Assembly: GCA_012295275.1 (NCBI GenBank)
Contig: CM022674.1
Span: forward strand, 590,001 to 630,000
Direction: 5' to 3'
Length of the DNA: 40,000 nt
From: Chrysomallon squamiferum
Taxonomy: Eukaryota; Mollusca; Gastropoda; Neomphalida; Peltospiridae
The position numbers were made by a program, and so were the translations under genes. Positions 11,741 to 23,375 of the stretch are shown here, piece by piece (within the stretch, counting starts at the first letter, position 1; each line of letters starts with the position of its first letter). The notes under the pieces are model-generated. The model had not been told where the DNA came from. It saw nothing but the letters and a program-made list of their open reading frames with translations, and did not search any database.

Positions 11741-11909
11741 CTGAAACAAACAAATTATTAAATATAAATTATCTACATTCCGGATTCTATATTTTAGATT
11801 ATTTCCTAGCATTCCATTCTTTCTTTCTTTCCTGTTTCTTTTTCTTTCTTTTTCTTTTTTTTTTTTTCTTTAACACTTTCTTTCTTTATTTTCGTAATTT
11901 CTTTCTTTT

Positions 11910-11941
<32 letters not shown>

Positions 11942-11973
11942 TATTATCGTTATCATCATCATCATCATCATCA

Positions 11974-12014
<41 letters not shown>

Positions 12015-12027
12015 ATTCATTAATTAA

Positions 12028-12058
<31 letters not shown>

Positions 12059-12194
12059 TTTTTAAATTTATCAATTACTAATGTCTTACATGCGTATTTT
12101 TTTATTCTATATTGAATTCCTTTATTATATTACTGCAAAATTAAATTTATTTATTATTTTTTAAATCTGAGGAAGATAAAGCCAGGGAAATACA

Positions 12195-12238
<44 letters not shown>

Positions 12239-12530
12239 AACGAACAAAAACAAAAACAAGATGATGATGATGATGATGCTGATGATGGTGATGAAAAACA
12301 ACAACAACAAGATGACGATGACGATGAAGAAGAGAAAGAAAGACTTAAAACACTCACAAACGTGTTAACAAAGCGAAAAAAGACGTAAAACATTTCTTAC
12401 TTTCGTTTCTTTCTCAGACCAGTTTCAGCGATCGCTTCGTTCACACCAAAGATTTCAAGATGGCGTTCACGTTCTAGAAAAGTCAACCTGACTTCCACAG
12501 ATTCGTTTTGAAAACCAGTCCGATAGTCAG
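11741..12530 (-). promoter_or_regulatory. Likely 5' UTR intron, leader exon and promoter zone of gene A
   Basis: Read on the minus strand, TTTGTTTCAG ends at 11741, 20 bp upstream of the ATG. This is a good acceptor and suggests a spliced leader exon. A possible donor, AAA|GTAAGA, falls at 12401/12400, making about 12401-12500 a candidate non-coding first exon. The intron between is full of CTTT, TCA/TTA and (AC)n tracts. An AAGATGGCG motif on the plus strand near 12459 resembles a YY1 site. There is no TATA box at a suitable position. Gene C has the same arrangement. Confidence 0.35.
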
Positions 12531-13099
12531 AGATCGAAAACAACGTAATGTATCCGTCAAACTACAACAAATACGTTATTCACAACTTCAGTATACAGTA
12601 AACGTGATATTCTTAAATGCACCATTTGAACAAAACACTTCACAGATTTGCTTGTTTACGGATGTTTTGTTTTGTTTTCAAAAGTGCACTTCACCCCGAT
12701 GGCGTATGTAATAAACAAGAGTATAAACAAAGTATGTGGTGTTGTTAGTGAATGGAGTACATTGATTGGTTGAATGTCGGTGACCTATATATACTTCATC
12801 ACAGGAACACAATATATGCATGCACATGCATACAGAAGAAGAACGATATATATTCACTAAAATACAAATGCATGTTTGTATAAATATATAGTACAGTCGG
12901 GATGCTAATACACACATACACACGGACATACACACACATACGCACGAGCATCGGACACGTGCAAACACATGTACACACATCCAGCCTTGAATTTCGTAAT
13001 ACGTATTAGCGTGCATAACTGCATGTACAGCTACCGCTTACTGCCAAGTCCGTCAAATGTAACAAACCCATGCAGCGTGTTTTCACAGTTATCTGTTTC
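12531..13099. other. Non-coding intergenic DNA between the divergent genes A and B
   Basis: AT-rich and nearly the same in block 2. It holds imperfect ACACAC-type repeats around 12905-12975 and a TATAAATATATA stretch near 12880. No coding region can be supported. Confidence 0.7.
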
Positions 13100-13426
13100 C
13101 TATCTGCAGAGTTGTTGTTTTTGTTGTGACAAACCGTCCCTGGTCCGATTGCTCAAAACCAACTTCTTGTCTGCCTTTCGTCTGGACATGTGACTTGTTG
13201 TCGTCTGCTCCATTTCCTGGTCTTCTGCTGCTACTTCTAATCTGGCGTGAACGAAATCAGTTTCAGACGTCGAAAGTTTGCTTACTTTGCCGTAACAGAG
13301 CAGCAGCTGCACAAATTCCGTTTTCGTGAAATCTGTTATCTGCCACGCGTGTGTTCGCTGTCAGAAACTTCACACACAAACTCTCACTGCAAACGAGGGA
13401 TGAAATTCGATAGGATTAGCTTTTGG
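13100..13426 (-). pseudogene. Decayed vanin exon 2 fragment in the A-B intergenic region
   Basis: Read on the minus strand, this matches the middle of vanin exon 2. It begins with ATCGAATTTCATCCCTCGTT (IEFHPSFAV, compared with IEFHSSFAV in gene A). It continues through a region where SETDFVHARLE matches SETDVVHKPPARRE, and ends near GGTTTGTCACAACAAA, matching the codons for VCHNK. Frames are broken, for example by a stop right after AVRVCV, and the active-site parts are absent. It is a relic of a third vanin gene in the same orientation as gene A. Block 2 has the same fragment. Confidence 0.75.
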
Positions 13427-13581
13427 GAACCGTTAGAGTTTAACTAATAACCCAGATAAACTTTATAAACGTTTTATTGTTATAATAATAACAACAACAA
13501 CAACAATAACGGTAACAACAATATGTAACGATGATATAGTTTAACTAATAGCCCAGATAAACTTTATAAACGTTTTATTGT

Positions 13582-13628
<47 letters not shown>

Positions 13629-13790
13629 CAACAACAACAACAACAACGGTAACAACAACAATGAACGATGATAACGTTTAAAATAGCCCAGGATAAACTT
13701 TATAAACGTTTTATTGTTTAATTATAATAATAATAATTTAATAATAATAATAAACAACAACAACCAAAATGAACATGTAACGATGAAATT
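13427..13790. repeat. Minisatellite of three ~100-130-bp units with microsatellite cores
   Basis: Each unit contains CCCAGATAAACTTTATAAAC (third copy CCCAGGATAAAC) followed by GTTTTATTGTT, a variable (TAA)n/(CAA)n core, and GGTAACAACAA with ATGTAACGATGAT. Copies start near 13437, 13540 and 13675. The matching place in block 2 has two copies, so the copy number changed after the duplication. Confidence 0.8.
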
Positions 13791-13819
13791 ACAAGGATGA
13801 GGATTAAATTATGTTATTG

Positions 13820-13875
13820 TTTGTTATTAATTGTTTCAGCAATTAATAATTTCACCTTTGACCAAACTATCAATG
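13820..13875 (+). repeat. Dispersed element, copy 2 (shortened)
   Basis: TTGTTATTA, then TTGTTTCAGCAATTAATAAT and CACCTTTGACCAAACTATCA as in the full copy at 22290-22390, but cut off after this point. Confidence 0.6.
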
Positions 13876-13899
13876 AATAATACAATAAGGGTAATACGA

Positions 13900-13902
13900 A
13901 CA

Positions 13903-13941
<39 letters not shown>

Positions 13942-14093
13942 TTTTGTAAATTTATCTAAGACAGCTGATAGTTCAAAACGTATTCTTCTCACTGATAAGA
14001 TAACAAACAGTGTATTTATATACAGTGTGTGGGACTTTCCATCATTTACGCAAGAAAGTGTAAGGTATAACTTTGTTTTTCTATACGAGCATA

Positions 14094-14143
<50 letters not shown>

Positions 14144-14539
14144 CATGGATGTATGTTTATGTGTTGTGTATACGTAGATAGGTAAATAGGTACGTAGTTA
14201 TGTGTGTATGGATGCAAGTAAGCCTGTGCGCAGGTCTGTCTGTATTTCAGTATGTGTGCACGTACGTATACGTTGCTTTGTGCTTTTATATATCTATATC
14301 TACGTATGTATATTAATTTTGTATATTTTTTATCGAATCACATTATACACTATACTATTTTTTTTTTCTTACTTGGCTTTGTTGGATAAATAAATATATA
14401 AAAATAAAACAAAACAAAACGATATGAATAAAATAAAACGTACAAAAAAAATAAAATTAATATAAATAAATAAATACGTACAAAAAAAAAATAAATAAAT
14501 ATTTGTTGTTCTTGTTGTTTGTTTTTTTTCTCTTTCCAG
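13900..14539. repeat. 5' flank of gene B: (TAA)n, (TG)n and AAAT-rich DNA
   Basis: (TAA)n lies at about 13904-13940 and (TG)n at 14096-14140. AT-rich DNA follows, ending in a pyrimidine-rich acceptor TTCTCTTTCCAG at 14539. This suggests that genes B and D also have a leader exon spliced to the coding exon, but I could not place it. Confidence 0.6.
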
Positions 14540-14824
14540 TAATGAGAATACTAAAAAGAAATTAAAATTAAATAGTAAAGGAAGTAAAAAGGTTCAACAT
14601 GAACAGTTTAAACATAGCTTTCGTCATCTTATACATGACCTCAATGGTACGTGACCTTTCTTGGTATCAGAGGTCAAAGTTCAAGGCTGCTGTGTATGAG
14701 CATGAGGTCATATTACCGGGGTTCAGAAGAAAACCAGTTTCTCGCCAGGAGGCGCTGTCCTTGATATACAAAAATCTGGACATTTACAAGCAGCAAGCCA
14801 AACTGGCCAGCGAGAAGTAAATTT

Positions 14825-14855
<31 letters not shown>

Positions 14856-16392
14856 TTTGAATTTGAATTGTCGTTGTTGTTGTTGTTACTTTTACTTATA
14901 TCTATACTTGTCTTTTGTTTGACTTTATTTAACATTATACTATTCCGATGATACATTGTATACTATTTCAGTTTTGTCTTTTCCTTTTTTCTTTTTGTAA
15001 TTTTATATTATTTTTTTCTTCTTTCTTTCTTTCTTTCTTTTTTTCTTTTTTTTTTTTTTTTTTTTTTTTTTGCAGAACGTAGATATCCTGGTTTTTCCAG
15101 AAGATGGTATTTACAGTACGATGTTCAGTGGAAGAAGAAAGATAGCTCCGTACTTAGAATACATCCCTGATCCCAGGAAAGAAAAATGGAATCCTTGCAC
15201 GGAATCAGGGAAGTACGACAATACAGAGGTACAGCACACACTGAGCTGTATCGCTAGAAACAGCTCCCTCTATCTGGTAGCCAACATGGGAGATAAGCAG
15301 CCGTGTTGCAGTGAAACTGACCCAGACTGCCCTTCAGATGGACAATACCAATATAACACAGATGTTGTGTATGATCCTAACGGTACGCTGGTAGCCAGAT
15401 ACCACAAAGAAAACCTTTTCTTTGAACGCCAGTTCAATACGCCAAAGCGCGTTGAGTATATCTTCTTTGACACGCCATTTGGTAAATTTGGAGTTTTCAC
15501 TTGCTTCGATATTCTTTTTCAAAAACCGCCAATCCCATTGGTTGAGAAATATGACGTAGGAAACATTGTCTTCCCTACAGCTTGGATTGACTCGCTTCCT
15601 CTAATGGCTTCCATCGAGTTTCATTCCTCGTTTGCAGTGAGCATGGGAGTGAATCTTCTGGCAGCAAACTTACACATGCCAGCTGCACATTTTCTGGGAA
15701 GCGGAATTTACACACCTGACGTTGGGTTTACGTTCTACTACAACGACTCTGTAAAAAGTGGCGGCAGACTTTTGATTTCGGAAATCGACGTCGTCCACAA
15801 AGTTCCAACAAGACTGGAAACATCAGCAGACAGGAAACGCCAGAAGCAGACGACAAAAGATGACGTGTTCCAGGCCAGAGTGTTCCACGATTTGTTCAAC
15901 TTGGTGGAGGTGACTGGAACGAGCGGGTCCCTGTCGGTTTGTCACAACAAACTTTGCTGCAGTTTGAAATACGAAAAAGACAACTTGGAAACGTCTACGT
16001 ACGCGTTTGGGGCCTTTGACGGTCTTCACCGATTCCTCGGCAGTTTTTATTTTCAGACGTGCACGTTAATACGATGCGGCAACTCGTCGCGAGAAAGCTG
16101 CGGACTCTCGGTCTTGGAGTCAGATACTAAATTTCAGTCTTTGCGTATTGAAGGGAATTTCAGCACCCCTTACGTTTTCCCCACCGTTCTCCTCTCAGAC
16201 CAGGGGCAGCTGAAACTGGCGCCAAAACAGTGGGAGTTCAATAGACGGGTTCTGGAATCTACACAAGCATTTCAGCATCCGTTGATTTCTGCCAATTTGA
16301 TTGGTCGCGTGTACAACAAGGATCATTACAAACATAATTTGATTGGTCGGAATTACGGAACAGATAATGACAGAGTTCTCAACAGAATATGA
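14540..16392 (+). pseudogene. VNN: Vanin-like gene B, short-tail type, normal splice donor lost; exons 14599-14817 and 15076-16392
   Basis: The closest relative is gene D. Exon 1 (ATG at 14599) encodes 73 residues with a signal peptide, and exon 2 encodes 438 residues with the catalytic Glu (FPEDGIYS), Lys (ARYHKENLF) and Cys (FTCFDILF) present. The break is at the exon 1 end. Where D reads GAGAAG|GTAATT, B reads GAGAAGTAAATT, so the exon runs into an in-frame TAA at 14818-14820. Splicing one base earlier, at AA|GTAAAT, would be possible, but it shifts the frame and gives a TAG three codons later. B also has Trp in place of Gly at the likely signal cleavage site (DLSW). Either B is a recent pseudogene, or an unusual splice or an assembly error hides an intact gene. 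Exon 2 is otherwise fully open. Confidence 0.7.
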
Positions 16393-16476
16393 CGATTGTG
16401 TTAGCTCAGTATTTAATGGCGGCTGGTTTAGTGTTTCATCTTGTTTAATTTAACAAGGGGTTAATGGTTATATACA

Positions 16477-16482
16477 AATAAA
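16477..16482 (+). terminator. Poly(A) signal AATAAA of gene B
   Basis: Canonical hexamer 85 bp after the stop codon, in sequence shared with gene D. Confidence 0.65.
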
Positions 16483-16715
16483 TGTTCATTCCCTGAATTT
16501 TGCTTGGCTTTTATTCCTACAGTTATTAATAGCTGTATTGATTCTCTGTTGATCATGGTTTATATTCGTTAATCAAAATAAATTAATACAGAATACGAAG
16601 TAATATTTAAGGGTATTTAAATGTAATTTTTATTTTATAGTGTTGTTTATAATAATTGAATACTCCTCATAAAAAGAATAATTTAAAAAAAAATGATATA
16701 AAACAAATGAAAACT

Positions 16716-16994
<279 letters not shown>

Positions 16995-16999
16995 GAATG

Positions 17000-17121
17000 T
17001 TCACTGTGGATAAAACACTCTACGAAACAGTGAAAAATTGTAAAAAAGATAAATTTCTGTGTTTTCTTCCTCCATTACGAACGGTTTTTGATTTAAAGTA
17101 ATTGTATAATTTCATATCTTT

Positions 17122-17180
<59 letters not shown>

Positions 17181-17631
17181 CCTTATCATCATCAGTAGCA
17201 CCATTATTGTTCTTGTTGCTGGTGTTGTGGATGAGGTTGTTATTATTATCGTTGTTATTGTTTCAATATCTAAAGCCATTTCTTTTTAAATTAATTATAA
17301 TTATTAATGTATGCCGCTGCAATACAATTTATTTATTTCCAATCCATTTTTAATAATTTATATTATAGAATAATAATAACAAACTACCTTACTGTAATAA
17401 AATTATTATAATTTATTCCTTTCGAAGAAATTTATGTTTTTCAAATAACATCATAATAATTTACTGTAATCGTATTGTAACAACATTATGATGATTTCTG
17501 TATTAACAGTAATCATAACAGTTTAAAAACGATGTTAATACATTATAACTGGTGTTTCTTTTATAATCGAGGTATATATATATATATATAAATTTATTAT
17601 TATTATTTATTTTACAATAACTGAACCTGTC

Positions 17632-17695
<64 letters not shown>

Positions 17696-18189
17696 TGTTT
17701 ATTTATTTATTTCTATTTTTATCTTGATCACAATATTTAGAGCTTATCAAATAATCAAATAATCAGATAGGAAATTTACACACTTACATGTAAATTGTCA
17801 GTTACGTTAGTCGTAATAATAACAACCAAAACATTTTTGGTTATTTCCATCCAGCTTTTATTTATCGTAATATATAACCAATATGATTATCTCGATATTT
17901 CACACATCTGTTTTAAGAATGAATATTTGTCAGAAATATTCATTTTAGCGGTAAATTCACTTCACGTAATAAATTCGCTTCCATAAACATAATCCTATCA
18001 TAGACTAAGGTTACGTGAATACAGAAACAAAGTTTAAAATTAATAAATAGATAATAACAATAAATAAATAAATAAATTAAAAAATGTATATAGTAAATAA
18101 ACAAACAAACAAACAAATAATAAAATAATAAAAACAGTTTTATTTAGTAATTAGTAGTTGTGAATACTGGAAACAAAGTTTAAAATAAA

Positions 18190-18241
<52 letters not shown>

Positions 18242-18409
18242 TATAAATAAATATATAAACAAATAAACAAACAAACAAACAAACGGTATAAAAGTATCGA
18301 CGTAAAACAGTCAGTTTTATTTAAGCGCTAATTACTAAGGTTACGTGAATACAGAAACAATGTTTAAAATAAATAAATAAATAAATAAATAAATAAAAAT
18401 AAATAAATA

Positions 18410-18456
<47 letters not shown>

Positions 18457-18555
18457 TATAAATAAATATATAAATAAATAAACAAACAAAAAAACAAACG
18501 GTATAAAAGTATCGACGTAAAAACAGTCAGTTCTGAAGACAGTTTTATTTAAACG
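17000..18555. repeat. 3' flank of gene C with locally repeated segments and microsatellites
   Basis: (TTA)n tracts lie at about 17125-17180 and 17641-17695. From 18001 the DNA just downstream of gene C is repeated: GGTTACGTGAATACAGAAAC occurs near 18010 and 18340, and ACGGTATAAAAGTATCGACG near 18284 and 18499, each with AAAT/AAAC runs. Block 1 has one ACGGTATAAAAG copy, near 9940. A minus-strand AATAAA (18549-18544) is the likely poly(A) signal of gene C. Confidence 0.8.
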
Positions 18556-20279
18556 CTAATTATATCCGAAAAAAAAAAACGCACTTGTTAAAACAAACAC
18601 GAGTAAACCCCAACCCGACAGAAATCGTCCACGGGAATCAGAACCTGTGTTATAATCCCTGTCATATGCACGACCGATCAAATTGGCAGAAATCAACGGA
18701 TGCTGAAATGCTTGTGTAGATTCCAGAACCCGTCTTTTGAACTCCCACTGTTTTGGCGCCAGTTTCAGCTGCCCCTGGTCTGAGAGGAGAACGGTGGGGA
18801 AAACGTAAGGGGTGCTGAAATTCCCTTCAATACGCAGAGACTGAAATTTCGCATCTGCTTCAAAAGTCTTAGACCCACAACTGGACCTGGAGGAATTTGC
18901 ACATCGCAGCAACGTGCACGTTTGAAAATAGAATAGACCGTTGTAGGTGTGGAGCCCGTCGAACGCCCCAAACGCGTACAGCGAAGCAGCCGAGTCGTCT
19001 TTACTGTATTCCAGGCTGCAGCAAAGTTTGTTGTGACAAACCGCCCGAGAGCCGCTCGTTCCAGTCACCTCCACCAAGTTAAACAAATCGTGGAACACTC
19101 TGGACTGGAACTCGTGGTGGGATATCGTCTGCTTCCGACGTTTGTCGTCTGTTTCCGACAGTTCCCGTCGGGCCGGAGGCTTGCGGACGACGTCAGTTTC
19201 GGAAATCAAAAGTCTGCCGCCACTTTTTACAGAGTTGTTGTAGTAGAACGTAAAGCCAACGTCAGGTGTGTAAATTCCGCTGCCTTGGAATCGTTTCTCT
19301 GGCATGTGTATGTTCGCTGCCAGAAAATTCACTCCCATGCTCACTGCAAACGAGGAATGAAACTCGATGGCAGCCAGCAAAGGAAGTGCGTCCATCCAAG
19401 CTGTAGGGAAGACAATGTTTCCTACGTCATATTTCTCAACCAATGGGATTGGCGGTTTTTGAAAAAGAATATCGAAGCAAGTGAAAACTCCAAATTTACC
19501 AAATGGCGTGTCAAAGATGGAATAGTCAACAGTTTTAGGTTTGTTAAACTGAAATTCGAAATACAGGTTTTCTTTGTGGTATCTGGCTACCAAGCGTACC
19601 GTTAGGATCATACACAACATCTGTGTTATATTGGTATTGTCCATCTGAAGGGCAGTCTGGGTCAGTTTCACTGGAACACGGCTGCTTATCTCCCATGTTG
19701 GCTACCAGATAGAGGGAGCTGTTTCTAGCGAGACAACTCAGTGTGTGCTGTACCTCTGTATTGTCGTACTTTCCTGATTCCGTGCAAGGATTCCATTTTT
19801 CTTTCTTGGGATCAGGGATGAATTCTAAATATGGAGCCACGTGTTTTCTTTTCCTAAACCTCATTCCGTAAATCCCATCTTCTGGAAAAACCAGGATATC
19901 CACGTTCTGTAAAAGAATAAAAAAAGAACTGTTATCTCTTGAAAGGAAAAAACATCTTCATCTACATATATACATATATATATCAAATAAATAGATAAAT
20001 ACAGTATAATTAATCAATTAACTTAGTTCAGTAAATAAATGTACAGATAACACAAATTAGAATTACCTTCTTGCTGGCCAGTTTCGCTTGTTGCTCGTAA
20101 ATGTCTAGATTATTGTGCATCAAAGACAGCGCCTCCTGGCGAGAAACTGTCTTATTACTGAACTCCGGTAAAATGACCTCATGTTCATACACAGCAGCTT
20201 TGAAGTTTGACCTCTGATACCCCGAAAGGTCACGTATTGTTAGAGTGATGTATATGAGAATGAAAATTGTACTTTTCAT
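18556..20279 (-). pseudogene. VNN: Vanin-like gene C, GPI-tail type, frameshifted; exons 20067-20279 and 18556-19906
   Basis: Duplicate of gene A with the same start, intron position (19907-20066) and hydrophobic C-terminal tail. One extra base at about 19592-19593 (plus strand CTACCAAGCG against CTACCAGCG in A) shifts the frame just after DPNGT, two codons before the conserved ARYHKENL motif. The broken product would be about 191 residues, with the Glu of FPEDGIYG but without the catalytic Lys and Cys. The downstream frame is open to the end and keeps both residues, so the damage is a single event and could be an assembly error. A stretch near 19510-19570 differs clearly from A, B and D (for example KPKTVDYSIF in place of TPKRAEYIFF). 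Confidence 0.75.
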
Positions 20280-20299
20280 TTTGTTTTTCTTTTTATATT

Positions 20300-20518
20300 C
20301 TGAAACAAACAAATTATTAAATATAAATTATATACATTCCGGATTCTATATTTTAGATTATTTCCTAGCATTCCATTCTTTCTTTCTTTCCTGTTTCTTT
20401 TTTTTTTTTTTTTTTTTTTTTTTTCTGTAACACTTTTTTTCTTTATTTTCGTAATTTATTTCTTTCTTTTCTTTCTTTCTTTCTTTCTTTCTTTATTATC
20501 GTTATCGTCATCATCATC

Positions 20519-20569
<51 letters not shown>

Positions 20570-20749
20570 TATTAATTAATTTATTTATTTATTTATTTAT
20601 TTTATTACTTTTTTTTTTTAAATTTATCAATTACTAATGTCTTACATGCGTATTTTTTATTCTATATTGAATTCCTTTATTATATTACTGCAAAAATAAA
20701 TTTATTTATTATTTTTTAAATCTGAGGAAGATAAAGCCAGGGAAATACA

Positions 20750-20797
<48 letters not shown>

Positions 20798-21090
20798 AAC
20801 GAACAAGAACATAAAAACAAGAACAAATGATGAAGATGATGATGGTGATGAAAAACAACAACAACAAGATGACGATGACGATGAAGAAGAGAAAGAAAGA
20901 CTTAAAAGACTCACAAACGTGTTAACAAAGCGAAAAAAGACGTAAAACATTTCTTACTTTCGTTTCTTTCTCAGACTAGTTTCAGTGATCGCTTCGTTCA
21001 CACCAAAGATTCCAAGATGGCGTTCACGTTCTAGAAAAGTCAACCTGACTTCCACAGATTCGTTTTGAAAACCAGTCCGATAGTCAGAGA
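20300..21090 (-). promoter_or_regulatory. Likely 5' UTR intron, leader exon and promoter zone of gene C
   Basis: Same arrangement as gene A: acceptor TTTGTTTCAG ending at 20300, a possible donor AAA|GTAAGA at 20958/20957, and an AAGATGGCG motif near 21017. The putative intron holds a long T run, CTTT and TTA tracts and (AC)n at 20752-20794. Confidence 0.35.
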
Positions 21091-21659
21091 TCGAAAACAA
21101 CGTAATGTATCCGTCAAACTACAACAAATACGTTATTCACAACTTCAGTATACAGTAAACGTGATATTCTTAAATGCACCATTTCAACAAAACACTTCAC
21201 AGATTTGCTTGTTTACGGATGTTTTGTTTTGTTTTCAAAAGTGCACTTCACCCCGATGGCGTATGTAATAAACAAGAGTATAAACAAAGTATGTGGTGTT
21301 GTTAGTGAATGGAGCACATTGATTGGTTCAATGTCGGTGACCTATATATACTTCATCACAGGAACACAATATATGCATGCACATGCATACAGAAGAAGAA
21401 CGATATATATTCACTAAAATACAAATGCATGTTTGTATAAATATATAGTACAGTCGGGATACTAATACACACATACACACGGACGTACACACACATACGC
21501 ACGAGCATCGGACACGTGCAAACACATGTACACACATCCAGCCTTGAATTTCGTAATACGTATTAGCGTGCATAACTGCATGTACAACTACCGCTTACTG
21601 CCAAGTCCGTCAAATGTAACAAACCCATGCAGCGTGTTTTCACAGTTATCTGTTTCCTA
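21091..21659. other. Non-coding intergenic DNA between genes C and D
   Basis: Close copy of 12531-13099. No coding region can be supported. Confidence 0.7.
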
Positions 21660-21985
21660 TCTGCAGAGTTGTTGTTTTTTGTTGTGACAAACCGTCCCTG
21701 GTCCGATTGCTCAAAACCAACTTCTTGTCTGCCTTTCGCCTGGACACGTGACTTGTTGTCGTCTGCTCCATTTCCTGGTCTTCTGCTGCTACTTCTAATC
21801 TGGCGTGAACGAAATCAGTTTCCGACGTCGAAAGTTTGCTTACTTTGCCGTAACAGAGCAGCAGCTGCACAAATTCCGTTTTCGTGAAATCTGTTATCTG
21901 CCACGCGTGTGTTCGCTGTCAGAAACTTCACACACAAACTCTCACTGCAAACGAGGGATGAAATTCGATAGGATTAGCTTTTGGG
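21660..21985 (-). pseudogene. Decayed vanin exon 2 fragment, block 2 copy
   Basis: Duplicate of the fragment at 13100-13426, with the same broken frames and the same matches to vanin exon 2 (IEFHPSFAV, SETDFVHARLE, GTTTGTCACAACAAA). It decayed before the block duplication, since the two copies share the damage. Confidence 0.75.
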
Positions 21986-22165
21986 AACCGTTAGAGTTTA
22001 ACTAATAACCCAGATAAACTTTATAAACGTTTTATTGTTATAATAATAATAATAACAACAACAACAAAACAACAACAACAACAACAACAACAACGGTAAC
22101 AACAATATGTAACGATGATATAGTTTAACTAATAGCCCAGATAAACTTTATAAACGTTTTATTGT

Positions 22166-22224
<59 letters not shown>

Positions 22225-22255
22225 CAACAACAACAACAATGAACATGTAACGATG
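21986..22255. repeat. Minisatellite, two units
   Basis: Same unit as at 13427-13790, here in two copies (near 21997 and 22124) with (CAA)n and (TAA)n cores of different length. Confidence 0.8.
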
Positions 22256-22289
22256 AAATTACAAGGATAAGGATTAAATTATGTTATTG

Positions 22290-22390
22290 TTTGTTATTAC
22301 TATTGTTTCAGCAATTAATAATTTCACCTTTGACCAAACTATCAGAGTGAACACAATGACACTAGGGTCAAAGCTCTGTACGAACAAAGC
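22290..22390 (+). repeat. Dispersed ~100-bp element, copy 3
   Basis: Full-length relative of 2363-2461: TTGTTATTACTATTGTTTCA at the start and GTCAAAGCTCTGTACGAACA near the end, followed by (TAA)n. The block 1 copy is shortened, so this may be the more original state of the site. Confidence 0.65.
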
Positions 22391-22421
<31 letters not shown>

Positions 22422-22573
22422 TTTTGTAAATTTATCTAAGCCAGCTGATAGTTCAAAACGTATTCTTCTCACTGATAAGATAACAAACAGTGTATTTATA
22501 TACAGTGTGTGGGACTTTCCATCATTTACGCAAGAAAGTGTAAGGTATAACTTTGTTTTTCTATACGAGCATA

Positions 22574-22623
<50 letters not shown>

Positions 22624-23043
22624 CATGGATGTATATGTTTATGTGTTGTGTATACGTAGATAGGTAAATAGGTACGTAGTTATGTGTGTATGGATGCAAG
22701 TAAGCCTGTGCGCAGGTCTGTCTGTATTTCAGTATGTGTGCACGTACGTATACGTTGCTTTGTGCTTTTATATATCTATATCTACGTATGTATATTAATT
22801 TTTTATCTTTTTTATCGAATCACATTATACACTATACTATTTATTTTTTCTTACTTGGCTTTGTTGGATAAATAAATATATAAAAATAAAACAAAACAAA
22901 ACGATATGAATAAAATAAAACGTATAAAAAAAATAAAATAAATATAAATAAATAAATACGTACAATTTTTTTTTTTAAAATACAGCATAATAATAGTCGT
23001 CGTATTTTTTGTTCTTGTTGTTTTGTTTTTTTTCTCTTTCCAG
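22391..23043. repeat. 5' flank of gene D: (TAA)n, (TG)n and AT-rich DNA
   Basis: (TAA)n at 22390-22422, (TG)n at 22577-22620, then AAAT-rich DNA. It ends with the pyrimidine-rich acceptor TTTCTCTTTCCAG at 23043, 59 bp before the ATG of gene D. Confidence 0.6.
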
Positions 23044-23328
23044 CAAGGAGAATACTAAAAAGAAATTAAAATTAAATAGTAAAGGAAGTAAAAAGGTTCA
23101 ACATGAACAGTTTAAACATAGCTTTCGTCATCTTATACATGACCTCAATGGTACGTGACCTTTCTGGGTATCAGAGGTCAAAGTTCAAGGCTGCTGTGTA
23201 TGAGCATGAGGTCATATTACCGGGGTTCAGAAGAAAACCAGTTTCTCGCCAGGAGGCGCTGTCCTTGATGTACAAAAATCTGGACATTTACAAGCAGCAA
23301 GCCAAACTGGCCAGCGAGAAGGTAATTT

Positions 23329-23375
<47 letters not shown>

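Larger units (their letters stand above)
8770..16715. repeat. Segmental duplication, block 1 (vanin genes A and B)
   Basis: From GATGTTCACTGCGGATAAAA near 8769 to about 16715, the sequence matches block 2 (about 16994-25225) in the same orientation, through genes, introns, intergenic DNA and most microsatellites. Unrelated sequence lies outside both ends. Differences are mainly microsatellite lengths and small indels. Confidence 0.9.
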
